NCBI GenBank assembly: GCA_963789215.1
Contig: CAWBJY010000007.1
Location: 13,895-77,894 of the forward strand
Length of the DNA: 64,000 bases
Direction of reading: 5' to 3'
Source: Phormidesmis sp963789215
Lineage (GTDB): Bacteria > Cyanobacteriota > Cyanobacteriia > Phormidesmidales > Phormidesmidaceae
Shown: positions 34,954 to 43,816 of the stretch, one piece after another
How positions within the stretch are numbered: the stretch's first letter is position 1
Layout: each line of letters starts with the position of its first letter
Notes under the pieces: generated by a model
What the model was told of the DNA's origin: nothing
The model's database searches: none
Seen by the model: the letters and a program-made list of their open reading frames with translations, nothing else
Program-made: the position numbers and the translations under genes

Positions 34954-35580
34954 CTAAACGCGGTGGAAGACAACCGACAGATTATTAGCGGGCATCTCAA
35001 CGACACGAGCCAGCTTAAAGCCTTGTTCCTCAGCTAGCTGAACGACAGCCGCTAAGTCTCTAATTCCCCACTTAGAATTGCGATCGCGCAGCATCAAATC
35101 AAAAGCCTGATTGCTCTCTACGAGCGGCTGGCCTGCTTGCCTAAATGGGCCATACAGATACAGCACACCGCCCGCCGACAGCACTCTCGCCGCGCCCGAC
35201 ATTAAGTGGCCGCACATTTCCCAAGCAGAAATGTGGATCATGTTGATATTTACAATTGCAGTAATCGGCAGCTCAGCGAAGTTATCGGCTTCAACTGGCC
35301 AGGGGCGATCGCTCACGTTCAAGCTCAGCGGTGGCAAGATCAAATTCCCCGCCGCTACAGATTCTCCCCACGCCTGAATGCTCTCTCTAAGTTCAGGCAC
35401 CTGCTCAGTCGGCAACCAGCGCACATCGGTCAAATTAGGCGCTAAAAAAGCAGCGTGCTCGCCGGTTCCACTGGCAATCTCGAGCACAGTTCCAGACTTT
35501 GGCAGCACCTGCTGAAGCACGTCTAAAATAGGCTGACGATTACGCTCAGTTGCCGGCGCGTACTGGCGAAGATTTAGCAT
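34954..35580 (-). CDS. DUF938 SAM-dependent methyltransferase-like protein
   Basis: A 208-residue protein beginning MLNLRQYAPATERNRQPIL, a DUF938 hallmark. The SAM-binding glycine loop LEIASGTGEHAAF is intact. INMIHISAWE and LYLYGPFRQAG follow, and FDLMLRDRNSKWGIRD is the family's late motif. Substrate unknown. The ATG at 35580 is favoured over a TTG two codons upstream. It lies 6 nt after the stop of the holin-like gene, so both are probably on one leftward transcript. Confidence 0.88.
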   Translation of the reverse strand: MLNLRQYAPATERNRQPILDVLQQVLPKSGTVLEIASGTGEHAAFLAPNLTDVRWLPTEQVPELRESIQAWGESVAAGNLILPPLSLNVSDRPWPVEADNFAELPITAIVNINMIHISAWEMCGHLMSGAARVLSAGGVLYLYGPFRQAGQPLVESNQAFDLMLRDRNSKWGIRDLAAVVQLAEEQGFKLARVVEMPANNLSVVFHRV

Positions 35581-35586
35581 CGGCAA

Positions 35587-35958
35587 CTAGCTTCGAGCCT
35601 CAGGCAGTTGACCCTGACTCTCAGCGACGTAATGCCCAAGCGTAGTGCCCAAAAAGGAAAGCGCAATTGGGCCAACAAAAAAGCCTAGCAGCCCATACAC
35701 GTGGAATCCAGGGACAAGAGCAGATGCCAGCCAAAAGCAAAAACCATTCACCACCAAAGAAAATAGCCCAAACGTTACAAACGTAAGCGGGAGCGAAACC
35801 AAGCTAATAACCGGCTTAATAATCGCGTTAACGACGCCAATGGACACTGCGGCCAGTAAAGAAGCCGTAATGCCGTCAATTTTAATGCCAGGAAGAAAGA
35901 AGTCTAAAATCAGAAGACTAACAGCCGTAACCAGCGCGGGCAGCAGAATTCCTAACAT
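35587..35958 (-). CDS. Phage-holin-4-like small membrane protein (YvlD-type)
   Basis: A 123-residue protein with four membrane segments. The motif VNAIIKPVISLVSLPLTFVTFGLFSLVVN is diagnostic of the YvlD/phage holin 4-2 superfamily. Chromosomal members occur widely and are not phage-borne; the role is unknown, possibly envelope stress. There is no phage gene nearby. It is directly followed by the DUF938 gene. Confidence 0.88.
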   Translation of the reverse strand: MLGILLPALVTAVSLLILDFFLPGIKIDGITASLLAAVSIGVVNAIIKPVISLVSLPLTFVTFGLFSLVVNGFCFWLASALVPGFHVYGLLGFFVGPIALSFLGTTLGHYVAESQGQLPEARS

Positions 35959-36101
35959 AGGGCAATCATCTCCAGATTTTTCAGATTCCTCTGATATTGC
36001 CAGCTACTCTGCAAAGCTACATCCGCACTCCGATAGAGCGATCGCCTATTCACAGTCAAATAAAACGAACAAAATCGTAAGATAAACCCTACCGGCTCAC
36101 C

Positions 36102-36638
36102 CTATAACCCCAAAGAACCCGCAGGCGAATTTAGCAGCATCTCAGCCGTTCGGTAATAAGTCGCCCAGTAGTAAGTTTCAGGTCTAGCTCGCCATTCATC
36201 TCGATCGACTCGAAGCGCCAAAATGGGCACGGTAACGCCATCGCCCTCAACCACTACCGTAACCGACACATTAGTAATCAATAAATCCTGATCAAAACTA
36301 CGCTGAGCGCCCGCTCTAGCTGCCATTTCGGCTCGGCGTAAAAGCGTGTCGTAAGTCTCTCCCGCCTCCCGAGCTAGAAACAAGTCCAAGCGAGACGTGT
36401 ACGCTTGAGAAGCCTGCGGAGCAATCAAAGCTTCCGTCAGCCAAACGCCCGTTCCGCCAATTAAAGCCGCTAGCCCTGCTGATAAAACAGACCCTCGCCA
36501 AGAGCGAGCTAGGCGTCGTTTGCTTCGGCTAGCGCTGCGAGTTTCCACATAGCTATGGCCAGAATAATAATCCATACGTCCCGCTGAACGTCCAAAGACA
36601 CGCTCAGACCGACGAGACTGATAGCAAAGTGGCCACAT
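36102..36638 (-). CDS. Conserved hypothetical membrane-anchored protein
   Basis: A 178-residue protein with a very basic N-terminal region (SASRSKRRLARSWRG) and one membrane helix (SVLSAGLAALIGGTGVWLTEALI). The exported C-terminal domain contains YTSRLDLFLAREAGETYDTLLRRAE and TVVVEGDGVTVPILALRVDRDEW, ending in NSPAGSLGL. It looks like a single-pass protein with its domain outside the cytoplasm. Family unknown to me; the pattern is typical of cyanobacterial conserved hypotheticals. Confidence 0.7.
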   Translation of the reverse strand: MWPLCYQSRRSERVFGRSAGRMDYYSGHSYVETRSASRSKRRLARSWRGSVLSAGLAALIGGTGVWLTEALIAPQASQAYTSRLDLFLAREAGETYDTLLRRAEMAARAGAQRSFDQDLLITNVSVTVVVEGDGVTVPILALRVDRDEWRARPETYYWATYYRTAEMLLNSPAGSLGL

Positions 36639-36821
36639 ACAATTTAGATCAGAACGATTGATTCACCTATCAAGTTTCCCAGTTTAGAAGAGGCCGATAC
36701 ACTTTGACTAGCCGCTTTTTTAATCGGTAACCTGATCGAGCGTAAATAATTTTCTGGCAGATAGTCAGTCAATGGCCTACATTGATTAAAATTCGCTTGT
36801 CTAAAGTCTCGGAGACCGCTC

Positions 36822-39038
36822 ATGGCTAACTACTGGGTCATCACCATCGGCATTAATCAATATCGGCATATCCAGCCTTTGATGCATGCCCAAAGCGATG
36901 CGCTGTTCGTCCATAAATTCTTCACCGAAGAAGCGGGAACTGCAGCTAACCGCTGTGTTTTGCTCAGCGACTTAACCACCTCCGTAGGCGCACAGGTCGT
37001 CTATCCAGACAAGCCTGCGATCGCACAGTGGATTCAAACTATCACGGCGCAAATTAGTCCCGGCGATGTTCTCTGGTTTTTCTTTAGTGGCTACGGCACT
37101 CAGCTCGAAGGCGCAGACTACCTCATGCCCATCGACGGCGACCCCGATCGAATAGAAGAAACCGGCATTGCCCTTTCTGACCTCATCGACACCCTAGCGC
37201 AACTCCCCACCGACAAAGCGGTTTTAGTCCTAGACATCAATCGCTCGCAAGGCGCATTAGCCGGACACACCATTGGCACACAGGTGATCGAACTGGCTGA
37301 AAAAAGGCATGTTGCAACCCTGCTCTCCTGCCAACCAGAACAGTACTCGCACGAAACCCTAGGCGTTCGCCACGGACTGTTCACAGCGGCCTTACTAGAA
37401 GCCCTACAGCAGGGACACAGTACGCTCAAACAAATAAGCGACTATCTGGCAAAACGCTTACCCGAGCTGTGCGAACACCACTGGCGACCCGTCCAAAACG
37501 CAGTCGCTATCATGACGGACGAACAAAAAATTGCCACGCTTGTTCCGGCCCTAACGACTAGCCTGAATTCAATTACCTCAGCAGCAACCTCATCAGATCT
37601 AGCCAGCAGCGGGTCAGATAGCAAAACATCAATTAGCAAAATGCCCGATAACAGTCTGGTAGCTCAAACTGAAAGCTCATCCATAGCCGCCGCCGTTGGA
37701 GTAGGTGCGATCGCGGCCAACAATCACCTCAGCGGACGTCCCTATACCGAAAAGTCAACAGGTACTAAGCCATATCAAGCAAGTCAAACGTCCAGAGAAA
37801 CAATAGGAAGTGCCCTAGATAATAAAAACGAAAGCATCGACGAGCTACCCCCTAGAAACCCCAACAGCAGCGCCATTGTCCCCTACGAAACACAAAAGTT
37901 TGACGATAAACCCAGCGCTATCAACGGCGCGAAGCTTCGCAACTGGGGTTTGCTAGCCCTAGCGCTATTGATGGGACTAGTTCTACTCAAACAGCCCTTT
38001 GTCAAAGCCGCCTGGGACAATCTCATTGATAAGCTAGAAGTCGCGACTGGCTGGAACTCAGACTCAGAAGAAGGCGATTCAGAAGACGTAGACGCTAACA
38101 CAGCAGCCAGTGCTGAAGATCCTGTGGCTGAAAATCCCAGTTCTGAGCAAACAACCGCTATTGCCACCGCGCCATCAGCCGAAAATTCACAGTCAGAAAC
38201 AGCCACCCCACCACCCGCCGCAGACAACCCTGGAGCCCAAGCAGAGACTGTCGCTAGTAACACCCCAGCTTCAGAAGACGCTAAAGCCAGAACCGCCGCG
38301 CTCATTGCACAAGCCAATGCAGCTTTATCGAAAAAGCAGTACTCAGAAGCTTTAGCTACGCTAAAAGAAGTGCCTAAAGATCAGCGCGACAGTACGTTCT
38401 CCAGCATTTTAATCAAAGCCAGAGTTGGCGCAGCCGAGGCCGAGCAAACCAACGCCGCCTTACTCACCGACGCGCTCACCGCTATTCAACCCGCACAAGC
38501 CTCTCAGTTTACAGAAGCGATCGCTAAAGCCAGACGCATCCAGCCTGGCGAACCCATTTACGAAGAAGCACAGCAAAACATCAAAAGCTGGAGTCAGACT
38601 ATCCTTGACATCGCTGAAGGTAGAGCTGCTAGCGGCGCACTAGAAGGGGCGATCGCCGCCGCTCAGGTTGTACCTAGAGACAACGCTGAAGCCTATCAAA
38701 AAGCGCAAGGGAAAATTTCCTATTGGCAGCAGCGTCAGCAAAGCAGAGCCGCTATTGAAGTAGCCAAAACAATTCCCAAAACCGGTCAGGCTAGCACCTA
38801 TCAAAAGGGCATCGTCAAGCTCAGAGAAGTCCCCATTGAACATCCAGAATACGAAGCCGCTCAGCGCTTAGCCGACGAATGGAGCGATCGCATCTTCAGC
38901 ATCGCGCAGGCCCGCGCCGCCCAGGGTAGAGAAGAGGCCGCAATTCAAGCCGCCCTTTTAGTCCCTGCAGGTACAACCGCCTACGAACCCACACAGCAGG
39001 CAATACGTCGCTGGCGAACCGAAGCCAAAAGCAGCTAG
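36822..39038 (+). CDS. Pseudo-orthocaspase (caspase-fold protein lacking the His/Cys dyad)
   Basis: A 738-residue protein. Residues 1-245 form a peptidase C14 (p20-like) domain, starting YWVITIGINQY. The catalytic His position reads FFFSGYGTQ, with Tyr91 in place of His. The Cys position reads LVLDINRSQG, with Asn140 where DxC is expected. Proteolysis by the usual dyad is therefore not possible, and a binding or regulatory role is more likely. A low-complexity linker follows, then one membrane helix (about 374-390), an acidic Ala/Glu-rich segment, and a C-terminal array of about 50-residue helical repeats (IAKARRIQPGEPIYEEAQ, IAAAQVVPRDNAEAYQKAQ). Pseudo-orthocaspases with Tyr at the His site are known in cyanobacteria. 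Confidence 0.88.
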   Translation: MANYWVITIGINQYRHIQPLMHAQSDALFVHKFFTEEAGTAANRCVLLSDLTTSVGAQVVYPDKPAIAQWIQTITAQISPGDVLWFFFSGYGTQLEGADYLMPIDGDPDRIEETGIALSDLIDTLAQLPTDKAVLVLDINRSQGALAGHTIGTQVIELAEKRHVATLLSCQPEQYSHETLGVRHGLFTAALLEALQQGHSTLKQISDYLAKRLPELCEHHWRPVQNAVAIMTDEQKIATLVPALTTSLNSITSAATSSDLASSGSDSKTSISKMPDNSLVAQTESSSIAAAVGVGAIAANNHLSGRPYTEKSTGTKPYQASQTSRETIGSALDNKNESIDELPPRNPNSSAIVPYETQKFDDKPSAINGAKLRNWGLLALALLMGLVLLKQPFVKAAWDNLIDKLEVATGWNSDSEEGDSEDVDANTAASAEDPVAENPSSEQTTAIATAPSAENSQSETATPPPAADNPGAQAETVASNTPASEDAKARTAALIAQANAALSKKQYSEALATLKEVPKDQRDSTFSSILIKARVGAAEAEQTNAALLTDALTAIQPAQASQFTEAIAKARRIQPGEPIYEEAQQNIKSWSQTILDIAEGRAASGALEGAIAAAQVVPRDNAEAYQKAQGKISYWQQRQQSRAAIEVAKTIPKTGQASTYQKGIVKLREVPIEHPEYEAAQRLADEWSDRIFSIAQARAAQGREEAAIQAALLVPAGTTAYEPTQQAIRRWRTEAKSS

Positions 39039-39688
39039 CTAGAATGCTGCGTCGCACAGCGAACGCCCGTTAATCCATCAACCGCCGCTTGCAAACGCGA
39101 CTCTAGCTGATGCTGCTGAGCCAAAAGCTGCTTGCACGTCTGATATCGCGCGATCGCACTACTGACCGCCCCCATCTGCTCGGGCGGGCACACCTGCGAC
39201 TGCACCTTGCCTTCATCGCTCAGCCAGCACAGTCGATACAGCGCTTCAGCAGAACTACAGTCTCGGCTCTCGGGAAAAGCACGAGAAGACTGTCTAAGCT
39301 CATGATGTTCGAGCGCTTCTACATACTGCATCAGCGCATCCGCATCACCATGCCGCAGCAGCGTAGTCTCGGTGCATTCACCCGCTGGCTTAGTCGGCGG
39401 CGCAGCCTCCAAAGAAGACTCCAGCCAGCCATCAACCATCGGCCCCTGTGCGTGGAGACTATCAATAGCCTTAACCACCCAGCGCAGCTCCGCCTGCCAT
39501 CCCAACACAGACCGCTCAATATCTTTCAGCAGCTTAAGCGCCAGCGCTGGCTTCACCTCATGCCGATTGCTATAGGGTGAAACCACAGCCATTGCCGGTA
39601 GCAAAACAACAGATGACTGCGACGAGGAACGGCTTGAACTTCGGTTTGAACGCTCTTTCGAATTTTGAGTAGCTTTTGGAACAAGCAT
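39035..39688 (-). CDS. Conserved hypothetical protein
   Basis: About 217 residues from ATG 39688; a GTG at 39724 would add 12. A Ser/Arg-rich N-terminal stretch (KERSNRSSSRSSSQSS) precedes a conserved-looking block (LLPAMAVVSPYSNRHEVKPALALKL, then LGWQAELRWVVKAIDSLHAQGPMVDGWLESS). The C-terminal part has several cysteines and helices (AIARYQTCKQLLAQQHQLESRLQAAVDGL). No membrane segment or catalytic motif is visible. Its stop codon overlaps that of the convergent pseudo-orthocaspase gene within a shared CTAG. Confidence 0.65.
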   Translation of the reverse strand: MLVPKATQNSKERSNRSSSRSSSQSSVVLLPAMAVVSPYSNRHEVKPALALKLLKDIERSVLGWQAELRWVVKAIDSLHAQGPMVDGWLESSLEAAPPTKPAGECTETTLLRHGDADALMQYVEALEHHELRQSSRAFPESRDCSSAEALYRLCWLSDEGKVQSQVCPPEQMGAVSSAIARYQTCKQLLAQQHQLESRLQAAVDGLTGVRCATQHSS

Positions 39689-39838
39689 ATCTAAAGACGG
39701 ATAACCTACAAGCAGCAGCGGCACAGAAAAAACATCTTAGGAGGATTTATCTTCTCATAAAAATGAGCCTCAAACAGCGCTACCGGTGACGTTAATTCGC
39801 TCAAAGGGTACTCTAGAAGCTAAACTCCCAGCAGCGAA

Positions 39839-40825
39839 ATGGCTAAACCCTTCCTAAGATATTTGCCCGCCAAGCTAAAACCGCTAAGCGCACCAGCCGT
39901 ATGGATACCGCTAACTATCTTCACGCTGCTCAGCGTCTTGCTGTGGGAGTACTACCAAAATCCAGACTGGTTCGAGCGAGATCCCATCACCAACGCCAAC
40001 CCAGAATCAAATCTAACGCCAGAAGAGCAGGCCAAGCTCTCTGAGATTGACACAGTAGACCTTTTACTTAAAGGAGCGCAGGTGTCTGGCCCACTGCTAG
40101 ATCAAAAAATACGTCAAAACCCAAATCAAAAGGCTTCAGACAAAGCGCTAGCCCCCGATACTCTCAACTCAGTTGATGGTGTTGATTCAGAAGCCCAAAC
40201 GGCCAATGGCGATCGCCAGCTTGCTAACCGCAGCAACCCTTTTGGAGCCTACGCTGCAGACTATAAATTTTCGGGGGCAAATCAGTCTAGAACAACGCCA
40301 AACTTATCACCCAATAGCAGCCCAGCCTCTAACAACGCGCCCTCCACAAGCTCCTTTAACTTTGGCACTACAGAAAGTTCACCGCCAGCGATCGCACCCA
40401 ACGCCCTTTCAGAAGCCATCGACCGACAAGAGGCCATCAAAGCCAGCAAGGCGCAGCGCAACGGCGCTAGCCCATCACCTAGCGACTTATCTCAGCCTGC
40501 TAGCACCACGCCAGCACCTGGAAATATATCCGTTCCATTTATTCGAACAACGCCTGCAATGTCTCCACCTACCGGCACTACCGGCTACAACCCTCCAGCC
40601 ACCGCCGATCTTCCTAGCTTCAACCTAGCTCCTACGCAGCCCACTCGCAGCGCGCCCATTGCACCAACGTCCGCACCGGCTAGATCACTCTCCCCTGGGC
40701 AAATTGGAACAGTTCAAACGCCGCCCATTGCTAGGCCAATCCAATCCAATCAAATTCCGACTGCTGGCACAATCTATACAGCGCCTAGATCCACTCAGCC
40801 GGAGCAAAATCGCCGGGCTAGATAG
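39839..40825 (+). CDS. Single-pass membrane protein with long Pro/Ser-rich tail, hypothetical
   Basis: A 328-residue protein. A basic N-terminus is followed by one membrane helix (PAVWIPLTIFTLLSVLLWEYY), a short acidic segment (LTPEEQAKLSEIDTVDLLLKG), then about 200 residues of Asn/Pro/Ser/Thr/Ala-rich low complexity (for example ATTPAPGNISVP-type stretches). Such tails often span or bind the cell wall. No domain is recognised. The ATG begins at 39839. Confidence 0.65.
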   Translation: MAKPFLRYLPAKLKPLSAPAVWIPLTIFTLLSVLLWEYYQNPDWFERDPITNANPESNLTPEEQAKLSEIDTVDLLLKGAQVSGPLLDQKIRQNPNQKASDKALAPDTLNSVDGVDSEAQTANGDRQLANRSNPFGAYAADYKFSGANQSRTTPNLSPNSSPASNNAPSTSSFNFGTTESSPPAIAPNALSEAIDRQEAIKASKAQRNGASPSPSDLSQPASTTPAPGNISVPFIRTTPAMSPPTGTTGYNPPATADLPSFNLAPTQPTRSAPIAPTSAPARSLSPGQIGTVQTPPIARPIQSNQIPTAGTIYTAPRSTQPEQNRRAR

Positions 40826-41207
40826 CTCAACTTCAATACCTAAGCTCAAGCTAGAAAAGCTTTTGCGCCACAAAACACGCTATCAAAACCGCTCAGCTCT
40901 TAATGAAGTGCCTTGCTGCGCAGGCACTTTGCAACCTCATTGAGAAAAGATATTAAGAGCATTTATAAAGCTTTGAAGCCCAGCGATTCGACCTCTCAAT
41001 CGTCTCTAAATAGCCTCCGTGATTTCAAACGAAAGACGGCATCTTTTAAGACTTATCGTCTTTATCCTTACAGAAAAACTACTGAAGCCCGTCCCTATTC
41101 AGTTTATAGTTTTAATAGCTTCAAGGAGCATCCATACCTCACCATCTAGCTAACGCCGAATCTTTAGTTCGATACCTAACTTCTTGACCAACCGCGCTAG
41201 TTGCAGA
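40826..41207. other. Gap before the LuxR-type regulator
   Basis: About 380 bp with a stem-loop at 40907-40928 but no ORF I would trust. A 78-codon frame at 40913-41149 has an unusual composition and overlaps the hairpin. Confidence 0.5.
40907..40930 (+). terminator. Stem-loop, probable terminator
   Basis: AGTGCCT and AGGCACT form a 7-bp stem around an 8-nt loop followed by only TTT before GC. An outer AATGA/TCATT pair may extend the structure. It is placed to end the transcript of the Pro-rich membrane protein. Confidence 0.5.
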
Positions 41208-41927
41208 ATGCAAAAAATTCTAATTGTTGACGACGATAATACGCTAAGAGCCGCACTGACACGGTACTTAACAGATCGTGGGTTCGCAGTTCATAATGCT
41301 GCTTCAGGGATTGAAGGGTTTGCTAGCTTTATCGAGAACGCGCCCGATTTAATCGTTTCAGACGTCGTAATGCCAGAAATGAACGGCTTCGAACTGTGCG
41401 TCAAAGTAAGAGAAGCCGAGCTAGGTCAGTTGGTGCCCTTCATCTTTCTCTCTGGCCGCTGCGACCTAGAAGATCGAATTCAAGGGCACAGCACTGGCGC
41501 AGACGATTATTTAGTTAAGCCTTTTCATCCAAGAGAACTGATTGCCAAGATAGAAGCTCAGCTCGCTCGGGCCAACCGCATCCATTCTGAAATTGAGCGG
41601 GCGCTGCACCAGCCAAAACCCACTGCTAACCAGCCGCCTCGGATGCCCCTACCGCTGACCCCTGCCGAAGAAAAGGTATTTTGGGAAGTAGTACAGGGCT
41701 TCACCAATAAGAAGATAGGCGATCGCTTGTTTATCAGCCCTCGCACCGTACAAACGCACCTAAGCAATATTTTAAGCAAGCTATCGTTAGAAAACCGCTC
41801 GCAGCTTATTCGCTACGCTTTTGAGAATGGACACAATCCACCCCAAAAAGTAGAAGAATCTCCTAAAGACCACGCTCAAAAGTACAGCAGTCAGCCCAGT
41901 ACACAAGCAGCTTCCGCAAAAAATTAA
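41208..41927 (+). CDS. LuxR/NarL-type response regulator (Ycf29-like)
   Basis: A 239-residue regulator from ATG 41208. Receiver residues: acidic patch VDDDN, phosphoacceptor Asp in LIVSDVVMPEMNG, Ser in FLSGR, Lys in LVKPFHP. The C-terminal helix-turn-helix reads LTPAEEKVFWEVVQGFTNKKIGDRLFISPRTVQTHLSNILSKL, a LuxR-type domain. The general layout recalls the cyanobacterial/plastid Ycf29 regulator, but I would not insist on orthology. No kinase is adjacent; gun4 lies 144 nt downstream on the same strand. Confidence 0.88.
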   Translation: MQKILIVDDDNTLRAALTRYLTDRGFAVHNAASGIEGFASFIENAPDLIVSDVVMPEMNGFELCVKVREAELGQLVPFIFLSGRCDLEDRIQGHSTGADDYLVKPFHPRELIAKIEAQLARANRIHSEIERALHQPKPTANQPPRMPLPLTPAEEKVFWEVVQGFTNKKIGDRLFISPRTVQTHLSNILSKLSLENRSQLIRYAFENGHNPPQKVEESPKDHAQKYSSQPSTQAASAKN

Positions 41928-42071
41928 CCCAGCGCACTGCTAGCAGGCTCTATATCAGGCATCACCAATGCAGCGATGATAAGCAACCCGTCAGATACAA
42001 TAGTCCAGTATTCATCTATTATTGTGAAGCTAACTTAAGCGCTGCGCTGTTCGATCTGTTACCGTCAAAGT

Positions 42072-42884
42072 ATGTATCCCAACGCTACCGAATCCCCCGA
42101 TTCCGCTACTCGTTCCGACCAAAGCGGTTTAGACAGCAGACCAGAAAATAGCTCAGAAAAGATTGAATCGCTAGCGGCAGATTTGCGCGCCGACAGCTTT
42201 AAGAAAAGGATTCAGGCCGTCCGCAATCTAGCGGCTTTGGGCACAGCAGAAGCAGACCAGGTTTTAGTAGAACTCCTTCAGGCATATGGAGAAATTGATC
42301 CAGGCAGTAGCCACACAGAGGATCAAATTGCGGTCTGTGGTTGCGCCTATCAATATCTGTGTATCGCCACCTCACCGATAGCCCAATCATTTGTAGAACA
42401 AACCTCCGCTGGCATTGTAAAAGTAGTTTCAGATCGCAACGTAGACTACGATGAGCTCCAGCAACTGCTCATTCAACAGAATTATCAAGCAGCAGACAAA
42501 TTAACCACTGAACTGATGTGCGAAATTGCTGGAGACGACGCCATTAAGCGTAAATGGGTATATTTCACCGAAGTCAGTCAGTTTCCTAACGCCGATATTC
42601 TTACCATCGACACGCTTTGGAGAACCTACTCCGAAAACAAGTTTGGCTGGAGCCAACAACGTAATCTCTGGCTACGTATTGGCCAAGACTGGGAAAAGCT
42701 GTGGCCTCAAATCAATTGGAAATCTTCAGAAGGCGCTTGGACTCGCTATCCGACAGAATTTGTCTGGGATTTGGCCTCAGCCCCCATCGGACACCTACCG
42801 CTATTCAACCAGCTCAGAGGCGTTCGAGTGATGAATGCCCTGATAGAACATCCCGTTTGGTCTAAAGGTAAACAAAACGGCTAG
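42072..42884 (+). CDS. gun4: GUN4, Mg-chelatase activator
   Basis: GUN4 binds Mg-protoporphyrin IX and its precursor and stimulates Mg-chelatase, the first committed step of chlorophyll synthesis. The 270-residue protein has the canonical layout: an N-terminal helical HEAT-like bundle (about residues 30-110) and the GUN4 core. Core motifs are VDYDELQQLLIQQNYQAAD, YFTEVSQFPNADILTIDTLW, KFGWSQQRNLW, then EGAWTRYPTEFVWD and a C-terminus of the type GHLPLFNQLRGVRV with EHPVWS. An extra low-complexity N-terminal stretch of about 25 residues is present. Cyanobacteria often have further GUN4-domain proteins; the architecture favours the true regulator. Confidence 0.85.
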   Translation: MYPNATESPDSATRSDQSGLDSRPENSSEKIESLAADLRADSFKKRIQAVRNLAALGTAEADQVLVELLQAYGEIDPGSSHTEDQIAVCGCAYQYLCIATSPIAQSFVEQTSAGIVKVVSDRNVDYDELQQLLIQQNYQAADKLTTELMCEIAGDDAIKRKWVYFTEVSQFPNADILTIDTLWRTYSENKFGWSQQRNLWLRIGQDWEKLWPQINWKSSEGAWTRYPTEFVWDLASAPIGHLPLFNQLRGVRVMNALIEHPVWSKGKQNG

Positions 42885-42939
42885 GTAAAGCGTTAGAGAT
42901 GTCCATCGTCAAGGCTATGCAGAGTAAGAACAGCAAACC

Positions 42940-43647
42940 CTAAGCTTTGAAATTCGGTTGAGAATGAAGCATGGGGTTAGCCGGAATCGAGCGATATTCC
43001 TGCCGCCAGCTTGGATTAACTAGCGTCTGAGCAGCGTCTAATAGCTGATGAGGATGGTCAATAAGAAAAGCAGGCTTTTGTGCCGCTAGCGCCTCCCGGC
43101 TACTAAACCCCCAGGCAACTGCCGCCACCAAAATACCGACTTGCTTAGAAGCGTCGATATCTCTCGTTTCGTCTCCGACATATATAACCTGAGAGAAATC
43201 CAAATCGCCCCTTTGCACAATCCGCTTGAGTACCCGAGCTTTACTCAGCAGACCTACGCCACCTTGCACCGACTCAAACACGTTTTCAATCCCGTGCCGT
43301 GCCAGAAAACCTTCAATATTTCGCCGAGAGTTAGAGCTCATAATCATCAAACGATGGTTGTGAGCCAACAAATCTCTCAGCGTTGGCACTAGATCTCGCG
43401 CAATTGGCACAGAGTCAATTTCAGCAGCCATCTCTTTGCGTACGCGGCGCAACAAAAAAGGTAGCCTAAACAGCGGCAGCTCAGACTGCTGCAGCATCTC
43501 CTTAGTGCTTAACGACTGATAGTACTTAAGCTTTTCAGGAGTAGTTGTAGAATAGCCATATTCCGGAGCAATGCGGTTAGTGATACGCACGATTGTTCCT
43601 AAAGTGTCGGCAATCGTGCCGTCAAAGTCGAAAATTAGAAAGGCCAC
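42940..43647 (-). CDS. HAD-IA hydrolase, phosphoglycolate-phosphatase-like
   Basis: A 235-residue HAD protein: motif I IFDFDGTIADT (Asp7, Asp9), motif II MIMSSNSRRNI, Lys in LSKARVL, and motif IV VGDETRDIDASKQVG. Similar to Gph-like phosphatases often annotated as phosphoglycolate phosphatase, but the substrate is not proven. It is transcribed leftward, convergent with gun4. Confidence 0.85.
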   Translation of the reverse strand: MAFLIFDFDGTIADTLGTIVRITNRIAPEYGYSTTTPEKLKYYQSLSTKEMLQQSELPLFRLPFLLRRVRKEMAAEIDSVPIARDLVPTLRDLLAHNHRLMIMSSNSRRNIEGFLARHGIENVFESVQGGVGLLSKARVLKRIVQRGDLDFSQVIYVGDETRDIDASKQVGILVAAVAWGFSSREALAAQKPAFLIDHPHQLLDAAQTLVNPSWRQEYRSIPANPMLHSQPNFKA

Positions 43648-43816
43648 TTAATTCTAGAGATTGAGCAGGATAAAGCCAAAGCACACCTCATCTATCATAC
43701 GGTAAAGCTGTTTTATCCTCCGCATCCTTCTGCCCGCACTTTTACGGCAGACTAACGGGTTAATTGATACTAGTAGCCGGGCGTGAGCTGCGTTACCGCT
43801 AATAGCAGCGATCGCA

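Noticed and set aside
35587..35958. Holin-like protein as a sign of prophage
   Set aside because: No other phage gene is near, and the YvlD-type branch is a normal chromosomal family.
40913..41149. A 78-codon frame before the LuxR-type regulator
   Set aside because: It overlaps a terminator-like hairpin, has no plausible start and shows no domain.
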